Below are positions 25,961-34,969 of a DNA stretch of 45,452 nucleotides, piece by piece; within the stretch, counting starts at the first letter, position 1, and every line of letters starts with the position of its first letter. This stretch comes from Clostridium sp. SM-530-WT-3G (lineage in GTDB: Bacteria > Bacillota > Clostridia > Clostridiales > Clostridiaceae), in the NCBI RefSeq assembly GCF_012843905.1, contig NZ_JABAGC010000027.1:1-45452 (forward strand). Reading direction: 5' to 3'. The notes under the pieces were generated by a model. The model was not told the origin of the DNA. It saw nothing but the letters and a program-made list of their open reading frames with translations, and did not search any database. The position numbers and the translations under genes were made by a program.

Positions 25961-26515
25961 ATGACAAAAAAACAGTGTGGGATTATATTTACATTACTAG
26001 CATTAATATTATGTACAGGTATGCTAGCAGCCAAGCTTAATAATGGAGGACTTAATGATCCAACAGATTTAAGTCAGGTTATTTCATCATCAGATACATC
26101 TAATTCATCCGGTATTGATATAAATGCAAATGCTAATACATCTAATGAGAATACAGCAGCAGTTAGTCAACAAAACTATTTTTATGATTCTAGAAGTGCT
26201 AGGGAACAGCAAGATTCAGCTACAATTCAATCATTGAATGCTATTATAGCTGATAATAATACATCAAAAGAACAAAAAGATGCTGCAACTAAGGAATTAA
26301 CTAAAAAAACTATGGTAAAAGATAATGAAGCAAGAATTGAATTGAATGTTAAAAATAAAGGATTTGAAGATGCATTCTGTATGTTGGAGGATAATAAAGC
26401 TACAGTAATAGTTAAATCATCAACTGGTATAGAAGATGCAGACAGTGTTGCAATTCAGGAAATTGTTCAGGATGTTTCTAATATAAAAGATGTTATTATT
26501 GAAGTTCAAAAGTAA
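25961..26515 (+). CDS. spoIIIAH: stage III sporulation protein AH
   Basis: SpoIIIAH is the mother-cell membrane partner that, in Bacillus, binds forespore SpoIIQ across the intermembrane space. The 184-residue product has an N-terminal helix (about 5-24), an Asn/Ser-rich linker (40-70) and a ring-building domain at about 75-184 (DSRSAREQQDSATIQSLNAIIAD, SVAIQEIVQDVSNIKDVIIEV). Last gene of the operon; no clear terminator before the next promoter. Confidence 0.94.
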   Translation: MTKKQCGIIFTLLALILCTGMLAAKLNNGGLNDPTDLSQVISSSDTSNSSGIDINANANTSNENTAAVSQQNYFYDSRSAREQQDSATIQSLNAIIADNNTSKEQKDAATKELTKKTMVKDNEARIELNVKNKGFEDAFCMLEDNKATVIVKSSTGIEDADSVAIQEIVQDVSNIKDVIIEVQK

Positions 26516-26557
26516 TATAGAAGGTATTAATATAGAATTTACAGTTTGCAGTTAATA

Positions 26558-26586
26558 TTGTAATGTTAATTTTTATTTGATATAAT
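26558..26586 (+). promoter_or_regulatory. sigma-A type promoter for the Asp23-family gene
   Basis: TTGTAA (26558-26563) and TATAAT (26581-26586) are 17 bases apart, 53 bases before the ATG. It separates the vegetative genes from the sporulation operon upstream. Confidence 0.75.
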
Positions 26587-26639
26587 AAACATAAGATTAG
26601 CATGTTTTGTCAATACAAAACCGAGGAGGCTTAGATAGC

Positions 26640-27020
26640 ATGGAAGATTTTAATAAAGATGAAAATATCGGAGTTATAAAAATCTCTGATGAAGTAGTTA
26701 GTGTTATAGCTGGAATAGCAGCACAAGAAATCGATGGGATTATAGATTATCAAAGCAGTGTTGCAAGTAATTTAACAAATATACTCAAAGGTAAAAAAAA
26801 TGCTCCTAAGGGAACAAAGGTTACGTTAGAAGATGATAAAGCTATTATAGATATGAACATAGCAGTAGAATATGGTAAAAAAATTATGGATTTAGTAGCA
26901 CAGGTTCAAGATAACGTTAAAAAGACAGTTGAAGCAATGACAGGTTTAAGTGTATCAGCTGTAAATGTATGTGTTCAAAGCATCTATTTACCTAAGAAAG
27001 AAGAAAGTGAAACTAAATAG
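26640..27020 (+). CDS. Asp23/Gls24 family envelope stress protein
   Basis: A 126-residue member of the Asp23/Gls24 family, as at the nusB locus of Bacillus (YqhY). It shows GVIKISDEVVSVIAGIAAQEIDGI and KGTKVTLEDDKAIIDMNIAVEYG, the two blocks that define the family. Bacillus YqhY is linked to acetyl-CoA carboxylase control, but acc genes are not here. ATG 26640 follows GAGGAGG (26623-26629) at 10 bases. Confidence 0.9.
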   Translation: MEDFNKDENIGVIKISDEVVSVIAGIAAQEIDGIIDYQSSVASNLTNILKGKKNAPKGTKVTLEDDKAIIDMNIAVEYGKKIMDLVAQVQDNVKKTVEAMTGLSVSAVNVCVQSIYLPKKEESETK

Positions 27021-27030
27021 TTTGATTTTC

Positions 27031-27060
27031 ACCCTCTGAAATTTCAGAGGGTGTTTCGTT
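27031..27060 (+). terminator. rho-independent terminator
   Basis: CACCCTCTG (27031-27039) pairs perfectly with CAGAGGGTG (27046-27054), with three more A-T pairs possible inside, followed by TTTCGTTT. It begins ten bases after the Asp23-family stop. Confidence 0.88.
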
Positions 27061-27091
27061 TGGGTGGGGTTTAAAAGAATTAAAAAGTGTG

Positions 27092-27097
27092 TATAAT
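27092..27097 (+). promoter_or_regulatory. candidate -10 box for nusB
   Basis: TATAAT lies 45 bases before the nusB ATG and after a terminator, so a promoter is expected. The -35 region (GTTTAA, 27069-27074) is poor. Confidence 0.5.
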
Positions 27098-27141
27098 GTT
27101 AATGTACATAATTAATAGTCGTTATATTTTAGGAGGATTAA

Positions 27142-27537
27142 ATGAACAGAAAATTATCTAGGGAAAAAACAATGGAGTTATTATTTGGGATGACTTTAAG
27201 TAAAGATACAGTAGAAGAAGCAATAGAAAATTTTGTAGATAACTACGAAGGAAACATAAAAGAAATTGATTTAACATATGTTAAGCAAACTTTAATAGGT
27301 GTTGAAAATAATAAAGAAGCTATTGATGAAGTGATAGCAGCTAATTTACATAACTGGAAAATAGACAGAATTTCAAAGATTAACTTAACTATATTAAGAT
27401 TAGCGGCTTATGAATTATTATATAATGAAGAAGTTCCAAAGGGTGTAGCAATAAATGAAGCATTAGAAATTACAAGAAAATATTCTGATGAAAAAAGTAT
27501 ATCATTTATAAATGGAGTTCTTGATAAGATAAAATAA
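27142..27537 (+). CDS. nusB: transcription antitermination factor NusB
   Basis: NusB with NusE (S10) binds BoxA in rRNA leaders. The 131-residue all-helical product has the family end [51 protein letters not shown] and the N-terminal [17 protein letters not shown] precedes the ATG at 27142. It is monocistronic or reads into the structured leader before folD. Confidence 0.95.
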   Translation: MNRKLSREKTMELLFGMTLSKDTVEEAIENFVDNYEGNIKEIDLTYVKQTLIGVENNKEAIDEVIAANLHNWKIDRISKINLTILRLAAYELLYNEEVPKGVAINEALEITRKYSDEKSISFINGVLDKIK

Positions 27538-27562
27538 TTATTTTAGTATAGAATTTTATATT

Positions 27563-27672
27563 AATGTGAAATACTATAAGTAAAGGGGTAGTACTTATAT
27601 ATTCCACATTGGCAATATTAAAGGCTTGGGTAAAGTGACTGATATAAGGTGGCTGTATCTGAGTCCTTTTTC
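27563..27672 (+). ncRNA. structured leader between nusB and folD (candidate regulatory RNA or terminator)
   Basis: Two hairpins are visible. The first nests TATAAGTA (27575-27582) with TACTTATA (27592-27599), loop AAGGGGTAG, inside AATGTG (27563-27568) with CACATT (27605-27610). The second pairs AAAG-GACT-GATATA (27632-27646) with TGTATC-AGTC-CTTT (27654-27669), with a T and a TG bulge, loop AGGTGGC, followed by TTTC. The second could terminate nusB transcription. GGCTTGGGTA between them resembles part of the ZTP riboswitch 3' element, but the rest of that motif is not in order. Confidence 0.45.
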
Positions 27673-27762
27673 AATTTTAAGATGATATTGTTTTTGGTTG
27701 AAAAAATGGTAAAGTAAAGTTAAAATAAACACAGGATAAAACTTAAGAAAGTTGGGATAATT

Positions 27763-28611
27763 ATGGGGCAAATAATCAATGGAAAAGAAATAGCATTAAA
27801 AGTAAAAGAAGATATAAAAAATTTTGTTAGCGAAAGACAAAAGAGCAATTTAAGAATACCTAAGATAGCATCTATTTTAGTTGGTGATGATGGGGGCTCT
27901 ATTTATTATATGGAAAGTCAGGAGAAGAATTCAAAAGCTCTTGGAGTTGGTTTCGAAAAAATAATACTGTCAGAGCAGATTTCAGAATCAGAAATTATAG
28001 ATAAGATTCATGAACTTAATGAAGACAAAAACATACAAGGGATAATATTACAGCTTCCACTTCCAAAGAAGTTTAATGAAAAAAAGATAGTAAGAGAGAT
28101 ATCACCTTCTAAAGATATTGACTGTCTTACATTTGAAAGTCAGGGAAAACTATATATGGGAGAACCAGAATTTCTTCCATGTACACCTAATAGTGTGATT
28201 ACACTTATAAAGAGCCTGAATATAGATATTACAGGCAAGAAAGCAGTTGTTATTGGGAGAAGTAATATAGTTGGTAAGCCTGTGGCTCAGCTTTTGCTAA
28301 ATGAAAATGCTACAGTTACAATATGTCATTCAAGAACACAGAATTTAAAAGAAATATGTAAGGAAGCAGATATATTAGTTGCAGCAATAGGAAAACCTAA
28401 ATTTATAGACGATACTTATGTAAATGAGGATGCAGTTGTAATTGATGTAGGAACTTCACGCTTTAATGGGAAAATAACTGGGGATGTTGATTTTGATAAG
28501 GTTGTAGATAAATGCAAGGCTATAACTCCAGTACCAGGTGGTGTAGGAGCTCTTACAACAACTCTTCTAATTAAAAATGCATGTGAGGCTTTAAAGAAAA
28601 ATGAAAATTAA
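27763..28611 (+). CDS. folD: bifunctional methylene-THF dehydrogenase/methenyl-THF cyclohydrolase
   Basis: FolD interconverts 5,10-methylene-, methenyl- and 10-formyl-tetrahydrofolate using NADP. The 282-residue product shows the Y-x-x-x-K catalytic region ([16 protein letters not shown]), [18 protein letters not shown], the nucleotide site [18 protein letters not shown] and [17 protein letters not shown] 27763 is preceded by only a weak GTTGGGA site. The next gene overlaps by 11 bases. Confidence 0.96.
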   Translation: MGQIINGKEIALKVKEDIKNFVSERQKSNLRIPKIASILVGDDGGSIYYMESQEKNSKALGVGFEKIILSEQISESEIIDKIHELNEDKNIQGIILQLPLPKKFNEKKIVREISPSKDIDCLTFESQGKLYMGEPEFLPCTPNSVITLIKSLNIDITGKKAVVIGRSNIVGKPVAQLLLNENATVTICHSRTQNLKEICKEADILVAAIGKPKFIDDTYVNEDAVVIDVGTSRFNGKITGDVDFDKVVDKCKAITPVPGGVGALTTTLLIKNACEALKKNEN

Positions 28612-29800
28612 AACATTAACAGTTTCAGAAGTGAATAGCTATATAAAAAGAATTCTGGATAATGATTTTATTTTAAGTAATCTCTCTGTAAAAGGAGAGA
28701 TTTCAAACTTGAAATATCATAGCAGCGGTCATATATACTTTTCATTAAAAGATGATAATGGAAAGGTAAACTGTGTTATGTTTAAAGGAAATGCAGCCTA
28801 TCTAGATTTTGAACTTGAAGAAGGTATGGAAGTAGTAATTACAGGAAGGGCATCTCTTTATCCTGCTACAGGATCTTTTCAACTTTATTGTGATGAAATA
28901 AAAAAAGAAGGGCAGGGAGAACTTTTTATTAAGTTTGAAAAGCTTAAAGAAAAACTTTCAAAGCAGGGATTTTTTGATGAAGACCATAAAAAAGAACTGC
29001 CAAGATATCCAAGAAGAATAGGAGTTGTAACTGCAGAAACAGGAGCAGCTATAAGGGATATAATAAATGTAGTAACAAGAAGAAATAAATATGTAGATAT
29101 TGTTCTTTATCCAGCAAAGGTTCAAGGTGTAGGTGCATATAAAGAAATAATAGAAGGAATAAAATATTTCAATAAAAATAAAAGTGTTGACCTTATAATA
29201 GTAGGAAGAGGAGGAGGATCCATAGAAGAATTATGGAATTTCAATGAAGAAGAGCTTGCAAAAGCTGTATATTTATCTAGTCTTCCTGTAATATCTGCAG
29301 TAGGTCATGAAATAGACTTTACTATATGTGATTTTGTAGCAGATATGAGAGCTGCTACACCTTCGCAAGGAGCAGAAATAGCTGTACCTTTAGATAGTGA
29401 AATGATAAATAACATAAAAGATGCTTCAAAAATGCTGGATATGAATATTCAAAATAGAATAAAAAGTTGCAGACTAGAAGTAGAAAATGCACAAAGGATA
29501 TTACGGATACATTCTCCAATTAGTAGTATAGCAAATTCTTATTTAGAAGTAGATAAATTAAGAGAAAGATTGAATTTTGTAATTAAAAATAAAATAAACA
29601 GAGAAAAAAATAAAATTGAAGGATTAAATAACCTACTTACTGCTTATAATCCTATAAAAGTAATAAGTAAAGGATATGCTATAATAGAAGATGATGAAAA
29701 TCAATTGATTGTATCTAAGGAGCAATTAGCAGAAAATAAAAATATAAAAATTTCTCTAAGAGATGGAGAAGTCAGAGGAGAATTCATTCCTCAAAAGTAA
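28601..29800 (+). CDS. xseA: exodeoxyribonuclease VII large subunit
   Basis: XseA is the catalytic subunit of exonuclease VII, which degrades single-stranded DNA. The 399-residue product has an N-terminal OB fold ([25 protein letters not shown]), the catalytic domain ([66 protein letters not shown]) and a C-terminal coiled coil (about 270-340). It overlaps folD by 11 bases and is followed by xseB. Confidence 0.96.
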   Translation: MKIKTLTVSEVNSYIKRILDNDFILSNLSVKGEISNLKYHSSGHIYFSLKDDNGKVNCVMFKGNAAYLDFELEEGMEVVITGRASLYPATGSFQLYCDEIKKEGQGELFIKFEKLKEKLSKQGFFDEDHKKELPRYPRRIGVVTAETGAAIRDIINVVTRRNKYVDIVLYPAKVQGVGAYKEIIEGIKYFNKNKSVDLIIVGRGGGSIEELWNFNEEELAKAVYLSSLPVISAVGHEIDFTICDFVADMRAATPSQGAEIAVPLDSEMINNIKDASKMLDMNIQNRIKSCRLEVENAQRILRIHSPISSIANSYLEVDKLRERLNFVIKNKINREKNKIEGLNNLLTAYNPIKVISKGYAIIEDDENQLIVSKEQLAENKNIKISLRDGEVRGEFIPQK

Positions 29801-29810
29801 GGAGTTTAAT

Positions 29811-30032
29811 ATGGCAAAAAAAGAAAGTTATGAAGAGATGTTATCTAAACTTCAGACTATACTAAATGATTTAGAAAATGACGAATTAAATCTTGAAGAT
29901 TCTATGAAATCATATGAAGAAGGAGTAAAATTAGTTAATAAGATATATAAAACTCTTAATGCGTATGAAGGGAAAATTTCAGTTGTAAAAGATGAAAAAG
30001 AAGTGGAGTTTAATGAAAGAGATGGAGATTAG
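29811..30032 (+). CDS. xseB: exodeoxyribonuclease VII small subunit
   Basis: The 73-residue product, with [18 protein letters not shown] and [20 protein letters not shown], is the standard XseB coiled-coil subunit. ATG 29811 is chosen with TAAGGAG at 29798-29804, ten bases after xseA; the frame is open into xseA but gives a non-family extension. It overlaps ispA by about 20 bases. Confidence 0.93.
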   Translation: MAKKESYEEMLSKLQTILNDLENDELNLEDSMKSYEEGVKLVNKIYKTLNAYEGKISVVKDEKEVEFNERDGD

Positions 30033-30891
30033 CATTTTACAGAAGGATATAAATGAATATCTTGATAATTACTTTAAGGATAAGGGACACCATAATAAGA
30101 TAATATATGATGCATCTGCCTATAGTGTAAATGTAGGTGGAAAAAGAATACGACCTATATTATTTATATTGGGATATTATATTTATAAAAAAGGATATAA
30201 GAATATATTACAGATGGCATGTGCTATAGAAATGATACATACTTATTCTCTTATACATGATGATCTTCCTTGTATGGATAATGACGATTTAAGAAGAGGA
30301 AAGCCTACAAATCATAAGGTTTTTGGTGAAAATATAGCTGTACTTGCAGGTGACAACTTGTTAAATGAAGCTATGATTACTATGATGGATTATGCATTAA
30401 AAAATGGAGGATGTTCATTAAAGAGTGCATATGAAATAGCTTTTTCAGCAGGAGCTGAAGGAATGATAGGTGGCCAGGTTGTTGATATAATATCAGAAGG
30501 AAAGAGTATTTCTAAAGATGAACTTGAATATATGCATGCAAAGAAAACTGGTGCTCTTATAAGATCTTCAGTAGTAGCAGGAGCAATTTTAGCAGAAGCA
30601 CCAGAAAAGGATATAGAGCTTCTTCGTGAATATGGAGAAAAGTTGGGATTAGTATTCCAGATAAAGGATGATATTTTAGATGTTATTGGAGATGCTAAAT
30701 TATTAGGAAAAAATATTCATGTAGACCAAGAAAACAATAAAACTAATTTTATTACTGTTTATGGTTTAGAAAAATGCCAGAATCTATGTGAAATTTTAAG
30801 TGATGAGTGTGTAGAAATATTAAAAAGATTATCTGTGAATGCAGATGAATTAATTGAATTAACATACAGGCTTTTAAAACGAGAAAACTAA
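30013..30891 (+). CDS. ispA: polyprenyl synthetase (farnesyl diphosphate synthase)
   Basis: Condenses IPP with DMAPP/GPP to farnesyl diphosphate, precursor of undecaprenyl phosphate and quinone side chains. The 292-residue product has the first Asp-rich motif [33 protein letters not shown] and the second Asp-rich motif [13 protein letters not shown]. The start is uncertain: ATG 30013 has GTGGAG four bases upstream; ATG 30022 and an ATG at 29992 are in frame. It lies next to dxs, as in most clostridia. Confidence 0.93.
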   Translation: MKEMEISILQKDINEYLDNYFKDKGHHNKIIYDASAYSVNVGGKRIRPILFILGYYIYKKGYKNILQMACAIEMIHTYSLIHDDLPCMDNDDLRRGKPTNHKVFGENIAVLAGDNLLNEAMITMMDYALKNGGCSLKSAYEIAFSAGAEGMIGGQVVDIISEGKSISKDELEYMHAKKTGALIRSSVVAGAILAEAPEKDIELLREYGEKLGLVFQIKDDILDVIGDAKLLGKNIHVDQENNKTNFITVYGLEKCQNLCEILSDECVEILKRLSVNADELIELTYRLLKREN

Positions 30892-30907
30892 TAGAGGGAA
30901 TGGTATT

Positions 30908-32764
30908 ATGAAATTATTAGATAAACTGAAATTTCCAGAAGATATAAAGAAATTGAATGATGAGGATCTAGAAGTTTTAAGTGAAGAAATAAGAAATTTT
31001 CTTATTGAAAGTGTATCAAAGACGGGAGGACATCTAGCATCAAATCTAGGAGTTGTTGATCTGACTGTTAGCTTATTTAAAGCTTTTGACTTTAATAAAG
31101 ATAAAATAGTATGGGATGTAGGGCATCAGAGCTATGTATATAAGATTCTTACAGGAAGAAAAGATGAATTTAAAAATTTAAGAAAATTTAATGGAATAAG
31201 TGGTTTTCCTAAAAGAAGTGAAAGCAAGTATGATTTTTTTGATACGGGACACAGCAGTACATCAATTTCTGCAGCATTAGGAATAGCTCGTGCAAGAGAT
31301 ATTAAAAAGGAAAAATATAATGTTCTTGCAGTTATAGGAGATGGAGCACTTACAGGTGGAATGGCATTAGAAGCTCTTAATGATGTAGGATATAGAAAGA
31401 CAAAAATGATTATAATACTAAATGATAATCAGATGTCTATTTCAACAAATGTAGGTGGAATGTCAAAATGTCTAAATAAGGTAAGAAGTAATCCTAAATA
31501 TAATGAATTAAAAATGGAAATTAACGAATCATTAAACCAATTTAAAGTAGGAAAAAATATAGCAGGAAAAATATCAAAAGTAAAAGATAGCATAAAACAT
31601 CTTGTTGTTCCATCAACGTTATTTGAAGATATGGGAATAAAATATATAGGACCTATAGATGGACATAATATAAGCAGTATGATAGAAGTGTTTAATCAAG
31701 TTAAAAATATTGATGGACCAGTATTATTACATATTCTTACACAAAAAGGAAAAGGCTATGCATTGGCAGAAGAAAGCCCTACAAAGTATCATGGAGTAGG
31801 ACCATTTGACCTGGAAAGTGGGGAAATGAAGGTTTCTCCTAAAAATAGTTATTCTAAGGTGTTTGGAGAAGCACTTATTAATTGCGCAAAGAAAGATAGC
31901 AGTATAGTTGCTATATCAGCTGCAATGCCTGAAGGAACAGGACTTAGCTGTTTTGCACAGAAATTTAAGGAAAGATTCTTTGATGTAGGAATAGCTGAAC
32001 AGCATGCAGTAACACTTGCTGCTGGAATGGCGAGTAACGGACTTAAGCCTGTATTTGCCGTGTATTCAACATTTCTTCAAAGAGGATTTGATCAGATTGT
32101 TCATGATGTATGCATTCAGAATCTTCCTGTAGTATTTGCCATAGACAGAGCTGGAATTGTTGGAAATGATGGTGAAACTCATCAGGGAATTATAGATTTA
32201 TCATATCTTTCTATAATACCTAATATGACTATAGTTGCACCAAAATGTCTTGAAGAGGTTGAATTACTTCTTAAATGGTCATTTGAAAAAAATGCACCAG
32301 TAGCAATAAGATATCCTAGAGGTGGTGATATTGTAGATGATATTAAGCCACTAAAGGAAATCAAAGAAGGAAAATGGGAATTAATTCATAAAGGTTCAAA
32401 GGTATGCATAATAGCTACAGGAAAGATGGTTCAGCATGCTAAACTTGCTATGGACATGATGTATGAAAGAGGATTAAATCCTACACTTATAAATGCAACA
32501 TTTATAAAACCTATAGATACAGAATTATTAGATGAAATAATAGAAAAGGGATATAATATTTTAACAATAGAAGATAATATTCTGCATGGAGGTCTAGGGT
32601 CTCTTGTTGAGAGTTATTTATTAGAAAATAATTTTAATGGGAAAATAAAAAGATTAGGCTACGATAATGTATTTGTACCTCAAGGAAGTGTAGATTTATT
32701 ATATAAACAATATAAATTAGACTCTGAAAGCATAATGAATGAAATTTTAGAGCTTTACGATTAA
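30908..32764 (+). CDS. dxs: 1-deoxy-D-xylulose-5-phosphate synthase
   Basis: DXS makes DXP from pyruvate and glyceraldehyde 3-phosphate with thiamine diphosphate, the first step of the non-mevalonate isoprenoid pathway. The 618-residue product shows GGHLASNLGVVDLTV, VGHQSYVYKILTGR, the ThDP motif GDGALTGGMALEALN to LNDNQMSIS, and the transketolase pyrimidine domain (DVGIAEQHAVTLAAGMA, PVFAVYSTFLQRGFDQIVHD). AGAGGGA lies before the ATG. It is followed by the TlyA-type gene after 11 bases. Confidence 0.97.
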   Translation: MKLLDKLKFPEDIKKLNDEDLEVLSEEIRNFLIESVSKTGGHLASNLGVVDLTVSLFKAFDFNKDKIVWDVGHQSYVYKILTGRKDEFKNLRKFNGISGFPKRSESKYDFFDTGHSSTSISAALGIARARDIKKEKYNVLAVIGDGALTGGMALEALNDVGYRKTKMIIILNDNQMSISTNVGGMSKCLNKVRSNPKYNELKMEINESLNQFKVGKNIAGKISKVKDSIKHLVVPSTLFEDMGIKYIGPIDGHNISSMIEVFNQVKNIDGPVLLHILTQKGKGYALAEESPTKYHGVGPFDLESGEMKVSPKNSYSKVFGEALINCAKKDSSIVAISAAMPEGTGLSCFAQKFKERFFDVGIAEQHAVTLAAGMASNGLKPVFAVYSTFLQRGFDQIVHDVCIQNLPVVFAIDRAGIVGNDGETHQGIIDLSYLSIIPNMTIVAPKCLEEVELLLKWSFEKNAPVAIRYPRGGDIVDDIKPLKEIKEGKWELIHKGSKVCIIATGKMVQHAKLAMDMMYERGLNPTLINATFIKPIDTELLDEIIEKGYNILTIEDNILHGGLGSLVESYLLENNFNGKIKRLGYDNVFVPQGSVDLLYKQYKLDSESIMNEILELYD

Positions 32765-32775
32765 AGGAGAAAAAA

Positions 32776-33588
32776 ATGGCAGAAAAAAAAGAAAGACTTG
32801 ATGTACTTTTAGTAGAGAAGGGAATAATTACATCTAGAGAAAAAGCTAAAGCCTGCATAATGGAAGGTAAAGTATATGTTAATGGGCAAAAACTTGATAA
32901 AGCAGGTGAAAAGGTAAGCGTAGATGCAGATATAGAATACAGAGGAGATAAATTACAATATGTAAGCCGAGGCGGATTAAAATTAGAAAAAGCTATGAAA
33001 ATCTGGCCTATTACTCTAGAAAATAAAGTATGCATGGATATAGGAGCATCTACAGGTGGATTTACAGATTGTATGCTTCAAAATGGTGCATCTAAGGTAT
33101 TTTCAGTAGACGTTGGATATGGACAGTTTGCATGGAAACTTAGAACTGATGAAAGAGTTGTATGTATGGAGAGAACAAATATAAGATATGTAACTCCAGA
33201 TGATATTGGTGGAGAACTTTTAGACTTTGCATCAATAGATGTATCTTTCATATCATTAAAGAAAATTATGCCTGCAACTTTGGGACTTTTAAAGGATAAT
33301 GGAGAAGTTGTTGCTCTTATAAAGCCTCAATTTGAAGCAGGAAGAGAAAAAGTAGGTAAAAAGGGCGTAGTAAGAGAAATGAGCACTCATAAGGAAGTTG
33401 TTTTTGATATAGTTGATTTCCTTATAGAACAAGATTTGAATGTTCTTGGAGTAGGGTACTCACCAATAAAAGGACCTGAAGGAAATAGAGAGTATTTAGT
33501 ATACTTTACTAAAGATAAGAATAAAGAAAGTAATTTTAAAAGAGAAGATGTTGATACTGTTGTAGAAGCATCACATGTTGAAATTTAA
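32776..33588 (+). CDS. TlyA family rRNA 2'-O-methyltransferase
   Basis: The 270-residue product has an S4 domain (about 5-66, RLDVLLVEKGIITSREKAKACIMEGKVYVNG) and an FtsJ-like methyltransferase domain (VCMDIGASTGGFTDCMLQNGASKVFSVDVGYGQ, IDVSFISLKKIMP, ALIKPQFEAGREKVGKKGVV). TlyA of mycobacteria methylates 16S/23S rRNA cytidines and gives capreomycin sensitivity; Bacillus YqxC is the counterpart. The exact target here is inferred. Fixed position dxs-tlyA-nadK-argR-recN. Confidence 0.93.
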   Translation: MAEKKERLDVLLVEKGIITSREKAKACIMEGKVYVNGQKLDKAGEKVSVDADIEYRGDKLQYVSRGGLKLEKAMKIWPITLENKVCMDIGASTGGFTDCMLQNGASKVFSVDVGYGQFAWKLRTDERVVCMERTNIRYVTPDDIGGELLDFASIDVSFISLKKIMPATLGLLKDNGEVVALIKPQFEAGREKVGKKGVVREMSTHKEVVFDIVDFLIEQDLNVLGVGYSPIKGPEGNREYLVYFTKDKNKESNFKREDVDTVVEASHVEI

Positions 33589-33605
33589 TTTCTTTTGGAG
33601 GGGCT

Positions 33606-34502
33606 ATGAAAAAGATAGGTATTGCAATTAATCCGTCAAAGGATAATGATAATAAAATCTTAGATATGGTTGTAAAAAAAATTAGAGAAAAATTTGAACC
33701 TGATGACATATATGTATTTAATAGTTTTGATATAAGAAAGCAGGAGATTAAACATCTTAATCTTCTTGTTGTGCTTGGAGGAGATGGAACTCTCCTTGGA
33801 GTAGCAAGGAATCTTAAAGATGATTTTGAAGCATCTTTATTTGGAATAAACATTGGTAATTTGGGGTTCTTATCAAGCGTTGATATTTCAGAGATAGATT
33901 TTGCGCTTGATAAGATTAAAAATGGGGAGTACAGGATAGTTGAAAGAATGATGTTATCTTGTGATGTGGAAGAATCAAAAGACGGTACGATTTTATGCAA
34001 TGATAATAAGGATCATGTTTTTCAAGGAGAAGAACTTAGGGCTTTAAATGATGTTGTGCTTGCTAGAGGAACATTATCTAGAATGGTGAAATTTAGAATA
34101 TATGTTGATGGAAAGTTATATTCTAAATTTAAAGGTGATGGGCTTATTGTAGCCACACCTACAGGTTCTACAGCATATTCTTTTTCAGCAGGGGGACCAT
34201 TTATATACCCTGATTTAGAACTTATAACCATTACTCCAATATGCCCACATACAAAAGCTATGCAGACTATTGTATTAAATGGAAATAGTAGCATAGAAAT
34301 ATATGCCGATAATGAAGAGGAAAATATTTATCTTACAGTAGATGGGCAGAAAGCTATTGAAGTAAATCAAAAAAAGCCAATAAAAGTAAGGAAATGTACT
34401 AAAAGTATTAAAGTACTTTTATGTGATAATTATGATTACTTTAAGGTGTTAAGGGGAAAGATTTTAAATAATTCTAGAGAATGTGATGGTGAAGAATTTT
34501 GA
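33606..34502 (+). CDS. nadK: NAD kinase
   Basis: Phosphorylates NAD to NADP. The 298-residue product has the GGDGT motif (residues 58-62, [19 protein letters not shown]), [11 protein letters not shown], and the glycine-rich [29 protein letters not shown] precedes the ATG. The last four bases overlap the argR TTG start. Confidence 0.96.
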   Translation: MKKIGIAINPSKDNDNKILDMVVKKIREKFEPDDIYVFNSFDIRKQEIKHLNLLVVLGGDGTLLGVARNLKDDFEASLFGINIGNLGFLSSVDISEIDFALDKIKNGEYRIVERMMLSCDVEESKDGTILCNDNKDHVFQGEELRALNDVVLARGTLSRMVKFRIYVDGKLYSKFKGDGLIVATPTGSTAYSFSAGGPFIYPDLELITITPICPHTKAMQTIVLNGNSSIEIYADNEEENIYLTVDGQKAIEVNQKKPIKVRKCTKSIKVLLCDNYDYFKVLRGKILNNSRECDGEEF

Positions 34503-34951
34503 AATCAAAAAGACATACGAAAATTTTGGAAATTATAGGATCGAGGGAAATTGAAACTCAAGAAGAACTTGCAGAAGCATTAAGACAAGAAGGCTTTGAT
34601 GTAACTCAAGCTACAGTTTCAAGAGATATTAAAAACTTAAAGCTTATAAAGATTCAGACTTCTGGTGGAAAGTCAAAATATGCAGTTTCAACAGGAGAAC
34701 AGAAAAATATAATAGATAGATTAAGCAATATATTATCAAATACAGTTTTAAGTGCTGAAAATATAGATAAGATGGTTGTGATTAAGACAATAACTGGTTC
34801 TGCACCTATAACAGCGGAAGCTATAGATAATCTTGAAAGTGCTGATATTGCAGGAACAGTAGCTGGTGATAATACTATTTTCATTTTAGTAAGAACAATT
34901 GAAGGTGCTGAAGAACTTGTTGCTAAAATAAGAAAGAGAATGTCATCATAA
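34499..34951 (+). CDS. argR: arginine repressor ArgR/AhrC
   Basis: Hexameric arginine-responsive regulator of arginine synthesis and catabolism genes. The 150-residue product has a winged helix DNA-binding domain ([30 protein letters not shown]) and the C-terminal arginine-binding oligomerisation domain ([32 protein letters not shown]). It starts at TTG 34499 overlapping nadK, with GGTGAAG as ribosome site. No ARG boxes were identified nearby. Confidence 0.96.
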   Translation: MKSKRHTKILEIIGSREIETQEELAEALRQEGFDVTQATVSRDIKNLKLIKIQTSGGKSKYAVSTGEQKNIIDRLSNILSNTVLSAENIDKMVVIKTITGSAPITAEAIDNLESADIAGTVAGDNTIFILVRTIEGAEELVAKIRKRMSS

Positions 34952-34969
34952 GGTTAAGGATGGGATGAG

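Noticed and set aside
26816-26860. DUF2273/AmaP partner genes near the Asp23-family gene
   Set aside because: No further open frame precedes or follows; the gene stands alone between its promoter and terminator.
27538-27762. Confident ZTP riboswitch before folD
   Set aside because: Only a ten-base stretch resembles the 3' element. The GACTGGCG block and the order of parts do not fit, so it is reported only as a structured leader.
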